Shown: positions 24,656 to 39,289 of the stretch, one piece after another | How the letters are laid out: every line of letters starts with the position of its first letter | Numbering within the stretch: position 1 is the first letter of the stretch | Origin: Sciurus carolinensis | Taxonomy: Eukaryota; Chordata; Mammalia; Rodentia; Sciuridae | Direction of reading: 5' to 3' | Assembly: GCF_902686445.1 (NCBI RefSeq) | Contig: NW_025920106.1 | Coordinates: 2,542,001 to 2,606,000 of the forward strand | Length of the DNA stretch: 64,000 nucleotides | Made by a program: the position numbers and the translations under genes | Notes under the pieces: generated by a model | The model's database searches: none | What the model was told of the DNA's origin: nothing | What the model saw: only the letters and a program-made list of their open reading frames with translations

Positions 24656-25739
24656 ATTTGTGCTCTTTATTTTTATACTCTTTCACATGTTTCAAATTTG
24701 GACTTAAAAAATGCCACGAATATGCTGTGTCATCCTCCTAAATAAAATATAGATGGGATAATCACACTTACTGTACTTTACCTGTTATCATTTTTGCTTA
24801 GTAGCCTTCCACCTCCATCAAAAGTGAATAATGATGATAAAATTTCTATAAACAGACAGCTGGGTTCAAGCCTTACCATAATGAATATGAGTTAGTTTCT
24901 AGTTCATTTGGGAAACTACAATTCATCTTCATGGAAGCAAGAAAAAATAGGGGTAGTATAACAGATGTGAAATATGAAGTGTCTGTGTGTTTTTCTTTTT
25001 AATAAAGTGACAGGTTTATGCTATATTACACAATCATAGTAGAGCAAATAAAGGAAACATGTGTCCTTCACATTTTAAAAAGGAAAGGTAACATTTTGTT
25101 TCAAATATGTCATGATTTGCTGACTAGAATTTATGGTGGCATTTGGGTTTATGGTGCCTAAGATTGAAACAAAAAGCAATGGAAAAAAATAGAAAAGCAT
25201 TCAGAGAGACTGATCTGTTCTATAAAATATATAAAATTCAACCTTTACTAATTATGAAACTATAGAGATTAGGAATTATAAAATTTATAAAAAGATTTCA
25301 GGTGAATTTATATGCAAAGATTATTACTTATTAAAATTAAAGTTCTTTATAAGTGTAGTCTGGGAAAATATATTTTTTTCTTAAAAGAGAATTTGATCTA
25401 TACTTGTGGTATGTAAAAAATTATCTAAAAATTAATTATGTACCTAAATGTAAAACCTAAAAGTATACAACTACTATAAGAAAAGAGAGAAAACTATCTT
25501 TGTGGTCCTGTGTTATACAATAATTTTTTGACTATGATATAAAAAGCACTGTCTTCAAAATAAAAAAGATAAGTGGGACTTCATCAACATTAATAATTCT
25601 TCCTTAATAAAACATGTCAAGCCACAGACTGAAAGATCATTTCTGCATAGAACAAATGTGAATTTCTACCTAAATATTTAATAACTCTCAAAGTGGAACA
25701 AAACCACAATAAAATATGAAAATTATTTTAAAGAACATT
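24656..25739. other. AT-rich non-coding stretch
   Basis: No recognisable gene. The last part may contain further diverged L1, since clear L1 begins just after, but I cannot place it. Confidence 0.4.
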
Positions 25740-27095
25740 TTATTTAAAAGGATGTGGACACATTTATTGGAGAAAAGAAATTGTCTTCAACAAATGGTGC
25801 TGGGAAAACTGGAAATCCATATGTAGCAACCTAAAATTAAATTTCTATATCTCAACCTGCACAGAAATAAACTCAAAGTGGATCAAAGATCTAGAAACTA
25901 AAACAGAGACTCTGTGCCTAATAGAAGAAAAAAGTAAGCTCAAATCTTCATCATGTCAGTTTAGGACCTGAGTTCCTTAACAAGACTCCTAAAATGTAAA
26001 AAGTAAAATCAAGAATCAATAAATAGGATGAATTCAAATTGAAAAGCTTGTCAGCAAAGAAAAAAATAATGAGAAAAGGGAACCCATAGAGCAGAAGAAA
26101 ATGTTTGCCACCTGCATCTCATGTACAACATTAAACTCCAAGATATATAAATAACTCAAAAAACTTAACAACAAAACAGATCAACAAACCAATAATCCAA
26201 TGAACAAATGGTTTAAGGAACTGACCAGACACTTCTCAGAAGAAATATGATCAGTCAACAACTATATAAAAAAGTATTCAAAATCTCTAGCAATCAGAAG
26301 AATGCAAGTCAAAACTACTCTAAGATTCCACTTAACTCCAGTCAGAATTCCAATTATCAATAATCCAACCATCAATAAATGTTGAAGATGTGAGAGAAAA
26401 GCTACACTCAGACATTCTTGGTGGAACTGCAGATTGCTGCAACCATTATGAAAAGCAGTATAAAGATTCCTGAGAAAACTTGGAATGGAACCACCATTTG
26501 ACCCAGTTATCCTGCTCCTTGATTTATAACCCAAGGATATAAAATCAGCATACTATAGTGATGCAGCCACATCAATATTTACAGCACCTCAATTCACAAA
26601 AGCCAAACTGTGGAAACAGATACCCTTTATCTGATGAATGGATAAAGAAAATGTGTTATATATACATAATGAAATGATTCAATTGCAATGAAAAATTAAA
26701 TTATGGCACTTGCCAGGAAATTGATGGAGCTGAAGAATATCATGCTAAGGAAAATAAGTCAATCCCCCCCAAATTAAAGGCTGAATATTTTCTCTGATAT
26801 GTGAATGCCAATTCACAATAATGGAACAGGGGCTAGGGAAGAATAGAGGTCCTTTGGATCTTTGGATTAGGTAGAAGGGAGTGAAAAGAGGGGAGATGGT
26901 ATGGGGAAGGAAGGGTAGTAGAATGCACTGGATGCTATTACCCTTTGCACAAATATAATTACACAGCTAGTGTGCTTCTATGCTGTGTACAGCCAGAATG
27001 AGATATGTATATGTATATGTATAATGTATATGTATGATGTGTCAAATGCTTTCTATTGTCATGTATAACTAACCGAAACAAATTTTAAAAAGAAT
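25740..27095 (+). mobile_element. L1 copy D, older subfamily, 5'-truncated
   Basis: Starts in the late ORF2 region (CTTCAACAAATGGTGCTGGG near 25792) and runs through the C-terminal cysteine region (about 26380-26460) into a 3' UTR (about 26790-27095) ending in an A-rich stretch. Compared with copies A and E it has many more substitutions and stops and a different 3' UTR (TTGTCATGTATAACTAACC near the end, no telomere-like tract). The same 3' UTR type recurs at 40755-41060, so these are older family members. Confidence 0.85.
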
Positions 27096-27099
27096 CTCT

Positions 27100-27250
27100 T
27101 TAAAATATAAAGATATGAGTGGAAAATAAGCACATGAAAAGATGGTCAACATCATTTGACATTAGGTAAATGAAAATAAAAATTACAAGGTGCTCATCAA
27201 TGGGTGAATTGATTACCATATCTTTATATATGCATACAAGAAAATACTTG
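27100..27250 (+). mobile_element. Old L1 fragment
   Basis: ATGAAAAGATGGTCAACATC and TAAATGAAAATAAAAATTAC match the late ORF2 pattern of ancient L1s in diverged form. Boundaries approximate. Confidence 0.5.
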
Positions 27251-27254
27251 ATCA

Positions 27255-28376
27255 CTGGCTGGTCACAGTTGTGGAGGTAGCAGGTGGGCACCCAACCCGC
27301 CTGCCTTGTGGAGCTAGGCAGCGGGTAGCCAAATTGTACAACCACCAGGCCAAAGACAGACACTATTACTGAGCAACCCCGCCTGACGACCAACCTGAGG
27401 TCTGTCACCATCATGGAGCAAGGCGGCAGACGAGTCAATCTGCCTGCATCGTGGAGCTAGCCAGAGGATTCTTTATAGGCTGGTGCAGGAATTTTAATTT
27501 ACTCCTGAGGGCATGGCCATCATCATTGGAAGAGCAGCTCCCTTTCTGAGACACCTACAGGATGCTAGAGGACCTTTGACAAAACCCAGAGTCAAGAAGA
27601 GGAGGGACTGAGAGACTTGGGACCAACTCAGAGCCACCGGGTGAATCTCTCCCACTGGTTGGGCATCCCAGATGGGACGGTAGTCCCAAAATGCAGGGAA
27701 ATTCGTGGAGAAGAGTGTACTAGTGAGACTCCCCTGCTGGAGTGGAGAACCCTGTCAACTTGGAGCATTGCAGAGGAGGGCCACATAAAGAGAGGCTTTG
27801 ATGCAGAGTGAGGGTCCAAGGCCCAGGCAGTAGCTCCAGTTCCCAGGGAACATACCAGAGGAGGGCCATTGAGCAAGGGAGTCCCTCACAGGGCCAGGCT
27901 CGCCACCCTGGTAGGTCAGGGCCCCTGGGAACATCACAGAGAAGGGCTTCCCAGTCCAGGTGGTAGTTCTGGAGCGAAGGGAACTTCTCAGAGGAGAGCT
28001 GGTCAGCAAAACGTACCCACCACGGGAGTGTTCCCTACGGGGCATTGTTTTCCCACCAGGGCAGTAGAACCAGAGACACAGAGCCAGATCAAACATGTCC
28101 CAGTCTGCAGTCTAGTCCCCCTTTGACTGACCATCAGTCAACAAGTGGAGGCACCTCTGCCCACTGACAGGGAATATACCTCACCTGAAGGTCACCACAC
28201 CTAGAGGGCCAGTTTTCTAGTGGAGTACTGCATTATCAAGTTCCTCCAAGACTTCAGGCTACTGAAGGCTAAGAGGCGAGTGATTGGAAATGTACAGAGA
28301 AAACATTAGTCAATAGAGGAAAATCACAATATCCCAGAGTTTCACTACTATAGGGGTAGATACCTGAGCAATATGA
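27255..28376 (+). promoter_or_regulatory. L1 copy E 5' UTR
   Basis: GC-rich leader before ORF1. From 27560 it parallels the leader at 49600-50900 (GAGAGACTTGGGACCAACTC, AGCCACCGGGTGA), but the 70-bp tandem array of that copy is absent here. The first 300 bases carry two similar blocks (CTGCCTTGTGGAGCTAGGCA at about 27300 and CTGCATCGTGGAGCTAGCCA at about 27445). Presumed pol II promoter of the element. Confidence 0.65.
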
Positions 28377-28955
28377 GAAAACAAGGGAAGAAAATGTTCC
28401 AAACAAACCTAGATGGAATAGCAATAAAATCCAAAGACAGCATGGGAGAAGAAATGTCAGAAAGGGGTTTCAGGATGTACGTAATTAAAATGATCAGGGA
28501 AGCAAACAAGGAGATGAAAGGGCAAATGTAGGCATTGAATGATTACACCAATTGACAGTTAAAAGAGCAAATACAGGAAGCAAAAGATTATTTCAATAAA
28601 GAGGTACAGATATTGAAAAAAAAACCAGAAATCTTTAAAATGAAGAAAACAATAAAACAAATAAAAAACTCCACAGAAAGCATAACCAAAAGGATAGAAC
28701 ACCTGGAAGACAGGACATCAGATATCAAAGACAAAATATTTAATCTTGAAAACAAAGTTGACCAAACATAGAAGATGGTAAGAAATCATAAACAGAATCA
28801 CCAGAACTATGGAATATCATGAAAAGTCCAAATTTAAGAATTATTGGGATTGAGGAAGGCTTATAGAAACAAACCAAAGGAATGAACAATTGATTCAATG
28901 AAATAATATCAGAAAAATTCCCAAATCTGAAGAATGAAATGGAAAATCAAGTACA
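28377..28955 (+). pseudogene. L1 ORF1 remnant of copy E, 5' portion
   Basis: Starts ATGAGAAAACAAGGG like the sibling at 50910 and covers the coiled coil (ERGFRM, KEQIQEAKDYF, IEHLEDRTSD). In-frame stops lie within the coiled coil (near 28530 and 28555) and before the RRM (near 28770), with further changes near 28800. ORF1p is the RNA-binding partner of ORF2p. The protein is then cut at 28956-28971 by the inserted L1 end (copy F) and resumes at 29651. Confidence 0.8.
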
Positions 28956-28971
28956 AGAGGCTTATAGGACT
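28956..28971. repeat. Target-site duplication, 5' copy, of nested L1 F
   Basis: AGAGGCTTATAGGACT, repeated with one mismatch at 29635-29650. Copy K (about 51497-51512) holds the same sequence once, uninterrupted, and so acts as a natural empty site. Confidence 0.85.
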
Positions 28972-29181
28972 CTGGAAAGCAGTATGGAGATTCCTCAGAA
29001 ATCTGGGAATGGAACCACCATTTGAGCCAGCTGTCCCACTCTTTGGCCTATACCCAAAGTACTTAAAATCAGCATACTACAGAGATACAGCCACATCAAT
29101 GTTCATAGCTTCTCAATTCACAATAGTCAGATTGTGGAACCAACCTAGATGTCCTTCAACTGATGAATGTATAAAGAAACT

Positions 29182-29227
<46 letters not shown>

Positions 29228-29634
29228 ATGGAATATTACTCTACCAAAATCAATGATAAAATTATGGCATTTGTAGGCAAATTGATGAAATTGGAGAATA
29301 TCATGCTAAGTGAGATAAGCCAATCTCGAAAAACCAAAGGACAAATGACCTTGCTGATAAGCGGATGATGACATATAATGGGGTGTGGGAGGGGTTATGA
29401 ATACGGTTAAGGCTAGGTTTAGGGTTAGGGTTAAGGACGGTGGAAAGAATGGTGGAAAGAAGGACTGTATAGAGGGAAAAGAGGGGTGAGAGGGGTGGGG
29501 GAAAGGAAAAAATTGGCGGAATGAATCAAACAACATTACCCTATGTAAATTTATGATTACACAAATGGTATGACTTTACTCCATGTACAAACAGAGAAAC
29601 AACATGTATCCCATTTGTTTACAATTAAAAAAAG
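28972..29634 (+). mobile_element. L1 copy F, 3' end nested inside ORF1 of copy E
   Basis: About 660 bases: the last ORF2 codons ([26 protein letters not shown]), an (AT)n tract, a 3' UTR with telomere-like GGGTTAGGGTTA, and an A-rich tail at 29624-29633. It is 5'-truncated, as most L1 insertions are. The open frame 28934-29185 reads from ORF1 residues straight into ORF2 residues; this is an artefact of the insertion, not a real fusion gene. Confidence 0.9.
29185..29220. repeat. (AT)n microsatellite inside L1 3' end
   Basis: About 17 uninterrupted AT units, then ACACACAC. Other copies have only a few TA units at the same place, so this one has expanded. Confidence 0.85.
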
Positions 29635-29650
29635 AGAGGCTCATAGGACT
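29635..29650. repeat. Target-site duplication, 3' copy, of nested L1 F
   Basis: AGAGGCTCATAGGACT, partner of 28956-28971 with one T/C difference. Confidence 0.85.
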
Positions 29651-30058
29651 CCAAATACACAACATTACAACAGACCCACAACACACAGTACAATAAAAAT
29701 ACCTAACATACAAAATAAAGACAGAATTTTAAAGACTGTGAGAGAAAAGAATCAAATTACATTCAGGGGGAAACCAATACAGATATTAGCAAAATTTTCA
29801 GTCCAGACTCTAAAAGCTAGAAGGGTCTGGAACAACATTTTACAAGCTCTGAAAGAAAATGGATGCCAACCAAGAATCTTATACTCAGCAAAACTAAACT
29901 TCAGATTTGATGATAAAATAAAATTCTTCCATGATAAGCAAAAGCGAAAAGAATTTACAAAAAGAAAGCTGGTATTACAGAACATTCTCAGCAAAATATT
30001 CCATGTGGAAGAGATGAAAAACAATGATGTAAATCATCAAAGGGAAAAACTACCCTAA
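29651..30058 (+). pseudogene. L1 ORF1 remnant of copy E, C-terminal portion
   Basis: Continues ORF1 after the nested insertion: IQNKDRILKTVREKNQITF, KARR, YSAKL, ending KLP like the intact ORF1 at 8101-9105. The stretch is open from 29651 to its stop, so the C-terminal domain itself is undamaged. It can no longer be joined to the coiled coil. Confidence 0.85.
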
Positions 30059-30094
30059 AGCAACAGCCAAATAAAGGAGAAATGAAGTCATGTC

Positions 30095-30116
30095 AAAAAA
30101 AAAAAAAAAAAAAAAA
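30095..30116 (+). repeat. A22 homopolymer between L1 ORF1 and ORF2
   Basis: 22 consecutive A in the inter-ORF spacer, ten bases before the ORF2 start codon at 30126. It creates a lysine-rich false extension upstream of ORF2. Confidence 0.9.
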
Positions 30117-30125
30117 CTGAGCCAA

Positions 30126-32668
30126 ATGACTGGGAATAAAAATCATATTTCTATAATAACCCTGAATGTTAATGGCCTGAAGTCATCAATCAAAAGACAT
30201 AGACTGGCAGATTGGATTAAAAAGAAAGATCCAACAATTTGCTGCCTGCAAGAGATGCATCTCATAGAAAGAGATGCCCACAGACTAAAGGTGAAAGGAT
30301 GGGGGAAAACATACCATGCACATGGACACAGCAAAAAATCTGGTGTATTCATTCTCATATCAGATAATGTCAAATTAAAGCCAAAGTTAGAAAGGATAAA
30401 GAAGGACAGTACATACTGCTTAAGGGAAGCATCAATCAGTAAGACATAACAATCATTAATACCTATGCCCCAAGCAGTGGCTCATCATATACGTAAAACA
30501 AATCCTTCTCAATGCCAGAAATCAAAGAGACCACAACACAATAATTCGAGGTGATTTGAACACACCTCTCTCACGACTGGACAGATCCTCCAAACAAAAA
30601 TTGAAAAAAGAAACCATAGATCTCAATAACACAATTAATAATTTAGACTTAATGGACATTTACAGAATATACTATCCAACAAAGAGTGAATACACTTTCT
30701 TCTCAGCAGCACAGGGTTCCTTCTCTAAAATAGACCATATTTTATGCCACAAAGCTAAAGTGAGCAAATACAAGAAGATAAAGATACTACCTTGTATTCT
30801 ATCAGATCATAATGGTTTGAAATTAGAAATAAATGATGGAGTAAAAAACAGAAGTTACTCCAACACATGGAGATGAAATAATATGCTATTGTATGATGAA
30901 TGGATAAGGGAAGATATCAGGAAGGAAATTTAAAAATTCTTAGAGGTAAAAGAGAACAAAGAAACAACATATCAAAATTTCTAGGACACTATGAAAGCAG
31001 TACTTCAAGAAAAATTTGTTTCATGGCATGCATTCAATAAAAGAAAAAAAATCAACAAATAAATGACCTGAGACTATGACTCAAAACCCTAGAAAAAAAT
31101 GAACAGAGCAACACCTGAAGTAGTAGAAGACAGGAAATAGTTTAAATCAAAGTTGAAATCAACAAAATTGAAACAAAAGAAACAATGGAAAAGACTGACA
31201 AAATAAATAGTTGGTTCTTTGAAAAAATAAGGATATTGATACCCTCTTAGCCACATTAACAAAGGAGAGAGAAAACCCAAATTATTAAAATTCAAAATGA
31301 ACAAGGAAATATCACAACAGACATGTGTGAAATACAAAACATAATTAGAAGCTATTTTGAAAATCTATACTCCAACAAAATTGAAAATCTTGAAGACATC
31401 GACAAGTTTCTAGAGACATATCAATTACCTAAACTGAACCAGGAGGACATTCATAATTTAAATAGATCAATTTCAAGTAATGAAATAAAAGAAGTCACCA
31501 AAACCTTACCAAAAAAGAAAAGTTTGGGACTAGATGGGTTCTCAGCTGAACTCTACAAAACCTTTAAAGAACAGCTTATTCCAATACTTCTCAAAGTAGT
31601 TCATAAAATAGAAGAGGAGGGAACCCTCCCAAACTCATTCTATGAAGCCAATATCACCGTGATACCTAAACCAGACAGACACACATTGAGGAAAGAAAAT
31701 TTCAGACCAATATGCTTAATGAACATTGGTGCAAAAATTCTCAACAAAATCTTAGTATATCGCATACAAAAATATATTAAAAAGATAGTGCACCATGATC
31801 AAGTGGGTTTTATCCCAGGGATGCTAGGCTGGTTCAACATTTGGAAATCAATAAAAGTAATTTCACCATATCAATAGACATAAAGTTAAGAATCACAGGA
31901 TTATTTTGAGAGATGCAGAAACAGCATTTGATAAAATACAGCATCCCTTCATGCGCAAAACACTAGAAAAAATAGGGGTAGTGGAAATATTCCTTAACAT
32001 TGTAAAGGCCATCTATGCTAAGCCCATGGTCAATATCATTCTAAATGGTGAAAAACTGAAAGCATTCCCCCTAAAAACTAGAACTAGGCAGGGATGCCCT
32101 CTTTCACCACTTCTATTCAATATTGTCCTCGAAACTCTAGCCAGAGCAACTAGACAGACCAAGGAAATTAAAGGAATATGAATAGGAAAAGAAGAACTCA
32201 AACTATCCCTATTTGCTGATTACATGATTATATATTTAGAGGAACCAGGAAATTACACCAGAGAACTTTTAGAACTCTTAAGTGAATTCAGTAAACAGAA
32301 TGATATAAGATCAATGCTCATAAATCCAAAGCATTTTTATACATAAGTGATGAATCTTCAGAAATAAGAGTTATGAATACTACTCCATTCACAATAGCTT
32401 AAAAAAATACTTGGGGATCAATCTAACAAAAGATATTAAAGACCTCTACAATGAGAACTACAGAACACTAAAGAAATTAAAGAAAACCTTAGAAGATGCA
32501 AAGATCTCCCATGTTCTTGGATAGGCAGAACTAATATTGTCAAAATGTCCATACTACCAAAGGTGTTATACAGATTCAATGCAATTCCAATTAAAATCCC
32601 AATGATGTACCTTACAGAAATAGAGCAAGCAATCATGAAATTCATCTTGAAGAATAAGAAACCTTTAT
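30126..32668 (+). pseudogene. L1 ORF2 remnant of copy E
   Basis: Starts MTGNKNHISIITLNVNGL. Endonuclease residues are present: the Asn of TLNVNGL, the Glu of CCLQEMHL, then (after a frame change near 30447) SKIDHIL and SDHNG. The frame changes again before the RT piece 31323-31877 and once more before 31906-32181, where a stop falls. The RT catalytic motif at 32212-32223 reads FADY instead of FADD, losing one catalytic aspartate. Coding text ends at 32668. Non-functional. Confidence 0.88.
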
Positions 32669-35314
32669 TACCCCAAACTAAAACCATGCAGGGTTCAGTT
32701 TCTAAACACTAACTTCCAATCTTTCTCTTTTTGATAACCAACAGTTATCAAACTGTTTTGATAACCCCCAATTTTTGATAACCAACATTCTATATTCTCT
32801 ATACATAAATTTGCCCATTTCTACTATCTCATTTAATTTGGACAGATAGTGTTTGTCCTTTGGTCTCTGATGTCTTTTGCTTAGTTTAACATTTTCAAGA
32901 ATCAACCATGTTTAAGCTTGTATCAAAATTTTATTACTTATTATGGTTAATAATATTAAATTTTATGACTGGACCATGAAATGACATGTTGCCACAAAGA
33001 TAACTACCAAGGGGTACATAACTGTAAGTATAAGCAGTCAGGATGAGTATCATCAGGGTCCCTGCAGTGAGTAGATATGGAAAATCCACATAGATGTACC
33101 ACCATGTACCTAATGAGAAAGCTCCATGGGAGGAATACACATAGAAGTAAAAACATATCTATCCTAGACAAGTATCCAGACTGTAAACAAATAAAAAAGA
33201 GGTGAAATGAAGTTGGGGTTTAGTTGCTGATCACTATTTCTCCCTGTCTCTGGGGACGGGTAGCTTCCTCCCACAAAAATGAGCAAATGCCATTTTTTGC
33301 TTATGTGATTGGCAAAGATAAATAGTATCTATTTTGGTGACAGCAAAGTGTAATGTACTTTATGGGAATACAATTAAGCAATGTCTATCAAGTTTAAATA
33401 TAAACATCCTTAATCCAGCACATCAGTTTTATAAAACCATGCTTGTGGACACAGGATTCATGCTAAAGAAATTCCAAAGAAGCTTAGTTTTTACTGCTAA
33501 TCCTACCTTTTCCACTCCCCTCATCTCACTTGGCATTCCCTGAAGATCTGAGCAGCCATATACTCAAAGCATGACACAAAAGACCTGGCACATGGGCTTC
33601 GAACCTGAGCAGCTCTCAGTCCTTCATTTGTCCCTCACAAATGATCTCTTACTGAAAATGACCTCAAATTTTCTACTAACAATTTACCTCTAATCCTATC
33701 AAGTAACTTTTCTTCCTACTTCCTGGAAATATGTCAGCAGATATTCTGCAGTGTTCTCATTCATTCACAAACATTTGTGGCATCTCTCTTCAATACTGAA
33801 CCTAGCATGTACCCAGTTTAATATATAACAGTATGGTATGTGGCATCATGTTGGGAGCCATGGAGAAGAGAAAAAAAATCATATGGAAGCACAAAAGCAA
33901 AGACTAGAGAGGGGCATTCATTTGATATTCCATCAAGGATATTCAAAGGTAACACAGGCACATGGGCAGGGAACATCTTTAATATTTTTCTTAACTCTTT
34001 AGTATTGAATCTTCCCTCTGAACCTCAAAAAGTTAAAATTCTTCCACATAAATTGAAAAAAAAATTTCTGTGTGTGATGACATGGAGACAAGAATGAAAA
34101 ATGGAACAATACACATTGGAATGAAGGAGAACAGTTGTGATGACCACATAGTTCTCTTGCCCATAAGATATCATTAGATTGCAAAATTTATAAATCCAAA
34201 TTAATTTAAATAAAATCAGTGTTGGTGGGTGTTTTGCTGACCCACAGGACTAATACATGGAAGAAATATATGATAAGTTTTTTGTTTTTGGTGTTTGAAC
34301 AGGACTTATAGTCCACAGGTTCATTTGAATAAAACTTGTTTTGTGTGGTGGCATGTGCTACTGTGCATGTAAGACCTAAAAAGGGACAGGTTTAGTTTAT
34401 AATGTCTTGTAAGAACTGAGTTGTACGTAAGTTTTGGGAGACCATGCCATATACTATCTATAATATAATCTAAAAAGTATAATAGCCCTTATAAATTATA
34501 AAGTAGAATAAAAGAGGTCTCTAAAGTCAAAATATATCTATTAAAATAAATTGTAGGAGGTGTAAATGTTTACATCATTTTGAACTTGTTTCTGGTTTGA
34601 TTTTCTTGTGGGGTGTCCAAAACTGAAAATATCATCTTAGAGTATGCTATTTTTTCTAAAATTTTGGAGGTAATTTTTCTCTTCAGGGGTTGCTCTTAGG
34701 GAGTTTATGAGGAATGCTTGACTTCCTCAGTCCTTTTTCTCTACCAAACTTAACAAGAGCCAGGATAGGTCAGTGTCCTGTTGACCATATGGCTTCCCAT
34801 GGAAGCACTGAGAATATCTCCCTTTTCAATTATGCCTTTAAACAAAATAGGCACTGTAGGTTTCTAGTGTTTGGGGTGTTCATAATACCCATGACTGGGA
34901 GATTTTATGACTTTCCAGAATTACACAGTCTTCAGGAGTACTGTCATTCTATAATGCAAAATGTTAAAGTTTTAATTCAGGATATAAAAATGAGGCTTAT
35001 TTTCATTATCACTTTATCCTTCTTAAAACAATTTTTCCATAAATACAAACAGAAGAAGTATAAAGATCAGATTTATGCAAATCATACTTCCCAAAATAAG
35101 TTTGATTAAAATGTGTGTAATAGTTGAGGTGTTACAGTACTATTTACCCAATAGTATGTTTTACTGTAATATATATCTTTTGTTGAGTGGAATACTATAT
35201 TTGTGAGATAATGACAAAATTCAATATATGACAGTGTTAACATTAACATTAACACATTCACTTATATTTATTAGCATATTGCACACATAATGTGAATATA
35301 GGTAAAAGTGCCCT
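32669..35314. other. Non-L1 stretch, no supported gene
   Basis: A 131-codon open frame at 34714-35109 (plus) has no signal peptide, domain or motif I recognise, and I do not call it a gene. The rest is AT-rich with no repeat I can name. Confidence 0.4.
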
Positions 35315-35540
35315 GTAAACTGGGCATGGTACCTCATGTCTGTACTTCCAGCAAATTGGGAAGATGAGGAAAGAGTTTCACAAGCTCAATGTCAGTCTCA
35401 GAAACTTAAGTGAGGTTTTTAGCAAGTTATCAACACCCAACTCAAAATTTGAAAAAGTGGGGAGGTACCCTGGGAATGTGATTTCATGGTTAAGCATCCC
35501 TAAATTCAATCCACCATACAAAAAATAAAGTTTTAAACAT
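35315..35540 (+). repeat. Diverged B1-dID SINE
   Basis: CTGGGCATGGTACCTCATGT, GTACTTCCAGCAAATTGGG and TCAGTCTCAGAAACTTAAG form the 7SL arm. GATTTCATGGTTAAGCATCC and a following A-rich end form the ID arm. Confidence 0.75.
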
Positions 35541-36009
35541 CAAAATTTATTTAAAAAAAAACTCAAAAACAGATCTCTTATAACTCTTTCCTCCAGTATT
35601 CAAAAATAAGAATATTTAGTAATTTTGATTTATAAGAAATGTATATTCTTCCAAAGATGAGCTTTCCACACTAAGAATGTATGATATTTATGACAATTTT
35701 TTATATCTACCTCATCAATTAAAAATGCTTAATAAATTTTAAGTCAAAGTTAAAGGCAACTATTCATTTTCTATATTTAAATGATCTCTTTTCCTGATCC
35801 TCTTATACATCAAGGTATGAGGTATAGAAAAGAACTTTACTTCTTTTATATTTGTTAAGGTTTTTTATTGCAAATATTTTGGTGCTATATAAGGAATATA
35901 TTTCTGACAAACGCTATTCAATGTTCACTACAGGTATGAGGTTTCAGATGTTCAATAAATTCAAAATTTGAATAAAGTCTTGAAAACTTTAACTTTTTGG
36001 GGTTTATGA

Positions 36010-36248
36010 GCACTATGAATTCTCTAATGTTCAGTAATGTTTGAGCAATGACTAAGAGCTTTGAACAACTTTTTCCACTTGTACTCTCTCTAACCAGGTT
36101 GTATTTTCAGGTGCTGAGTAAGGGATGATCAATTGTTGGAGATATTGTCACACTGTCACAGTTTTTTCATTGGGATAATTCTCTTTGCTACAATTTTTCT
36201 GACTTGGAATAAATTTTTACTCATCCTTACAGGAATGGTATAATGTTC
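36010..36248 (-). pseudogene. Decayed zinc-finger remnants downstream of the finger exon
   Basis: On the minus strand after the stop at 36249-36251, traces of another finger remain at about 36010-36090 (text like KALSHCSNITEH, then RIHS with a stop between). The ancestral finger array was therefore longer and has been cut by the present stop. Confidence 0.5.
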
Positions 36249-38544
<2,296 letters not shown>

Positions 38545-38710
38545 TTTTCTGTGTGGTGCTTGGAATTAAGCCCAAAGGTGCTATAACACTGAACTGCAAC
38601 ACAAGTCCTTTGAAAATTGTTTGAGACATGGTGTTTCAAAATTTCTGTGACTTGCCTCCAACTTGAAATCCTTTTTAATGGCCCCCAATTAGCTGGGATT
38701 ACAAGCACAT
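38545..38710 (-). repeat. Diverged SINE fragment
   Basis: GTGTGGTGCTTGGAATTAAG, TTGAGACATGGTGTTTC and TAGCTGGGATTACAAGCAC resemble a reverse B1-dID element with much change. Confidence 0.55.
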
Positions 38711-39289
38711 AGCAGTATTCTTGCCAATTTTTTATTTATTTAAAAACTTCCATACTTTTTTCCAGAATAACTATATAATCTACTATTGACTGGATTTTTA
38801 ATGGAAAAGTCAACTTAAAATACTACAGCACATAAAGATAAAGAAAAGCATGGCTTAATCAAAGTAATACAATAAAATATTAATAATTGAACATTAGCAT
38901 AGGGAGTTATGAATTACCCAAAGAGCACTAAATAACCATTTGAAGGAAGTTTCAAGAGCTAAAATTGTTAATATAAACAAGCAGAAATTGTTTATGTGAA
39001 GAATTCCTTAAGAAAAATTTCTAAGAATGGCATGCATGGTGTGCAAAACTGTCTAGAAACATGTGAGAGGCTGAGCAAAGAGGACTTTAAGTACCTATAG
39101 AATATATAAAGAGAAGTGGGAGAGGAATCAAAGATTGCCACTATGAAAAGCAATGAACCAAAAGTTAAAACATTAAGCAAAGTAAGAAAAACAATTAATA
39201 CAGAAAAAAAAACTTACAAAGTTAGAATAGTGAGTTCACTTTCAAAACTAGTTTGATTATGAATATATTATTACAAAACACAGATCAAA

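Larger units (their letters stand above)
27255..32668 (+). mobile_element. L1 copy E: 5' UTR, ORF1, ORF2, no 3' end
   Basis: A GC-rich 5' UTR (about 27255-28376; the part from about 27560 matches the 5' UTR of copy K), ORF1 (28377 to 30058, split by nested copy F), an A22 tract, then ORF2 from the ATG at 30126. ORF2 text stops abruptly at about 32668 after residues like ILKNKKP, with no C-terminal region, 3' UTR or poly-A. An insertion must have had a 3' end, so a later deletion or recombination removed it. The left boundary is uncertain. Confidence 0.85.

Noticed and set aside
28934..29185. Open frame appearing to fuse L1 ORF1 and ORF2 residues
   Set aside because: Created by a nested L1 insertion with a target-site duplication, not a gene fusion.
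34714..35109. 131-codon plus-strand open frame
   Set aside because: No recognised motif or signal; sits in AT-rich non-coding sequence. Kept only as a note.
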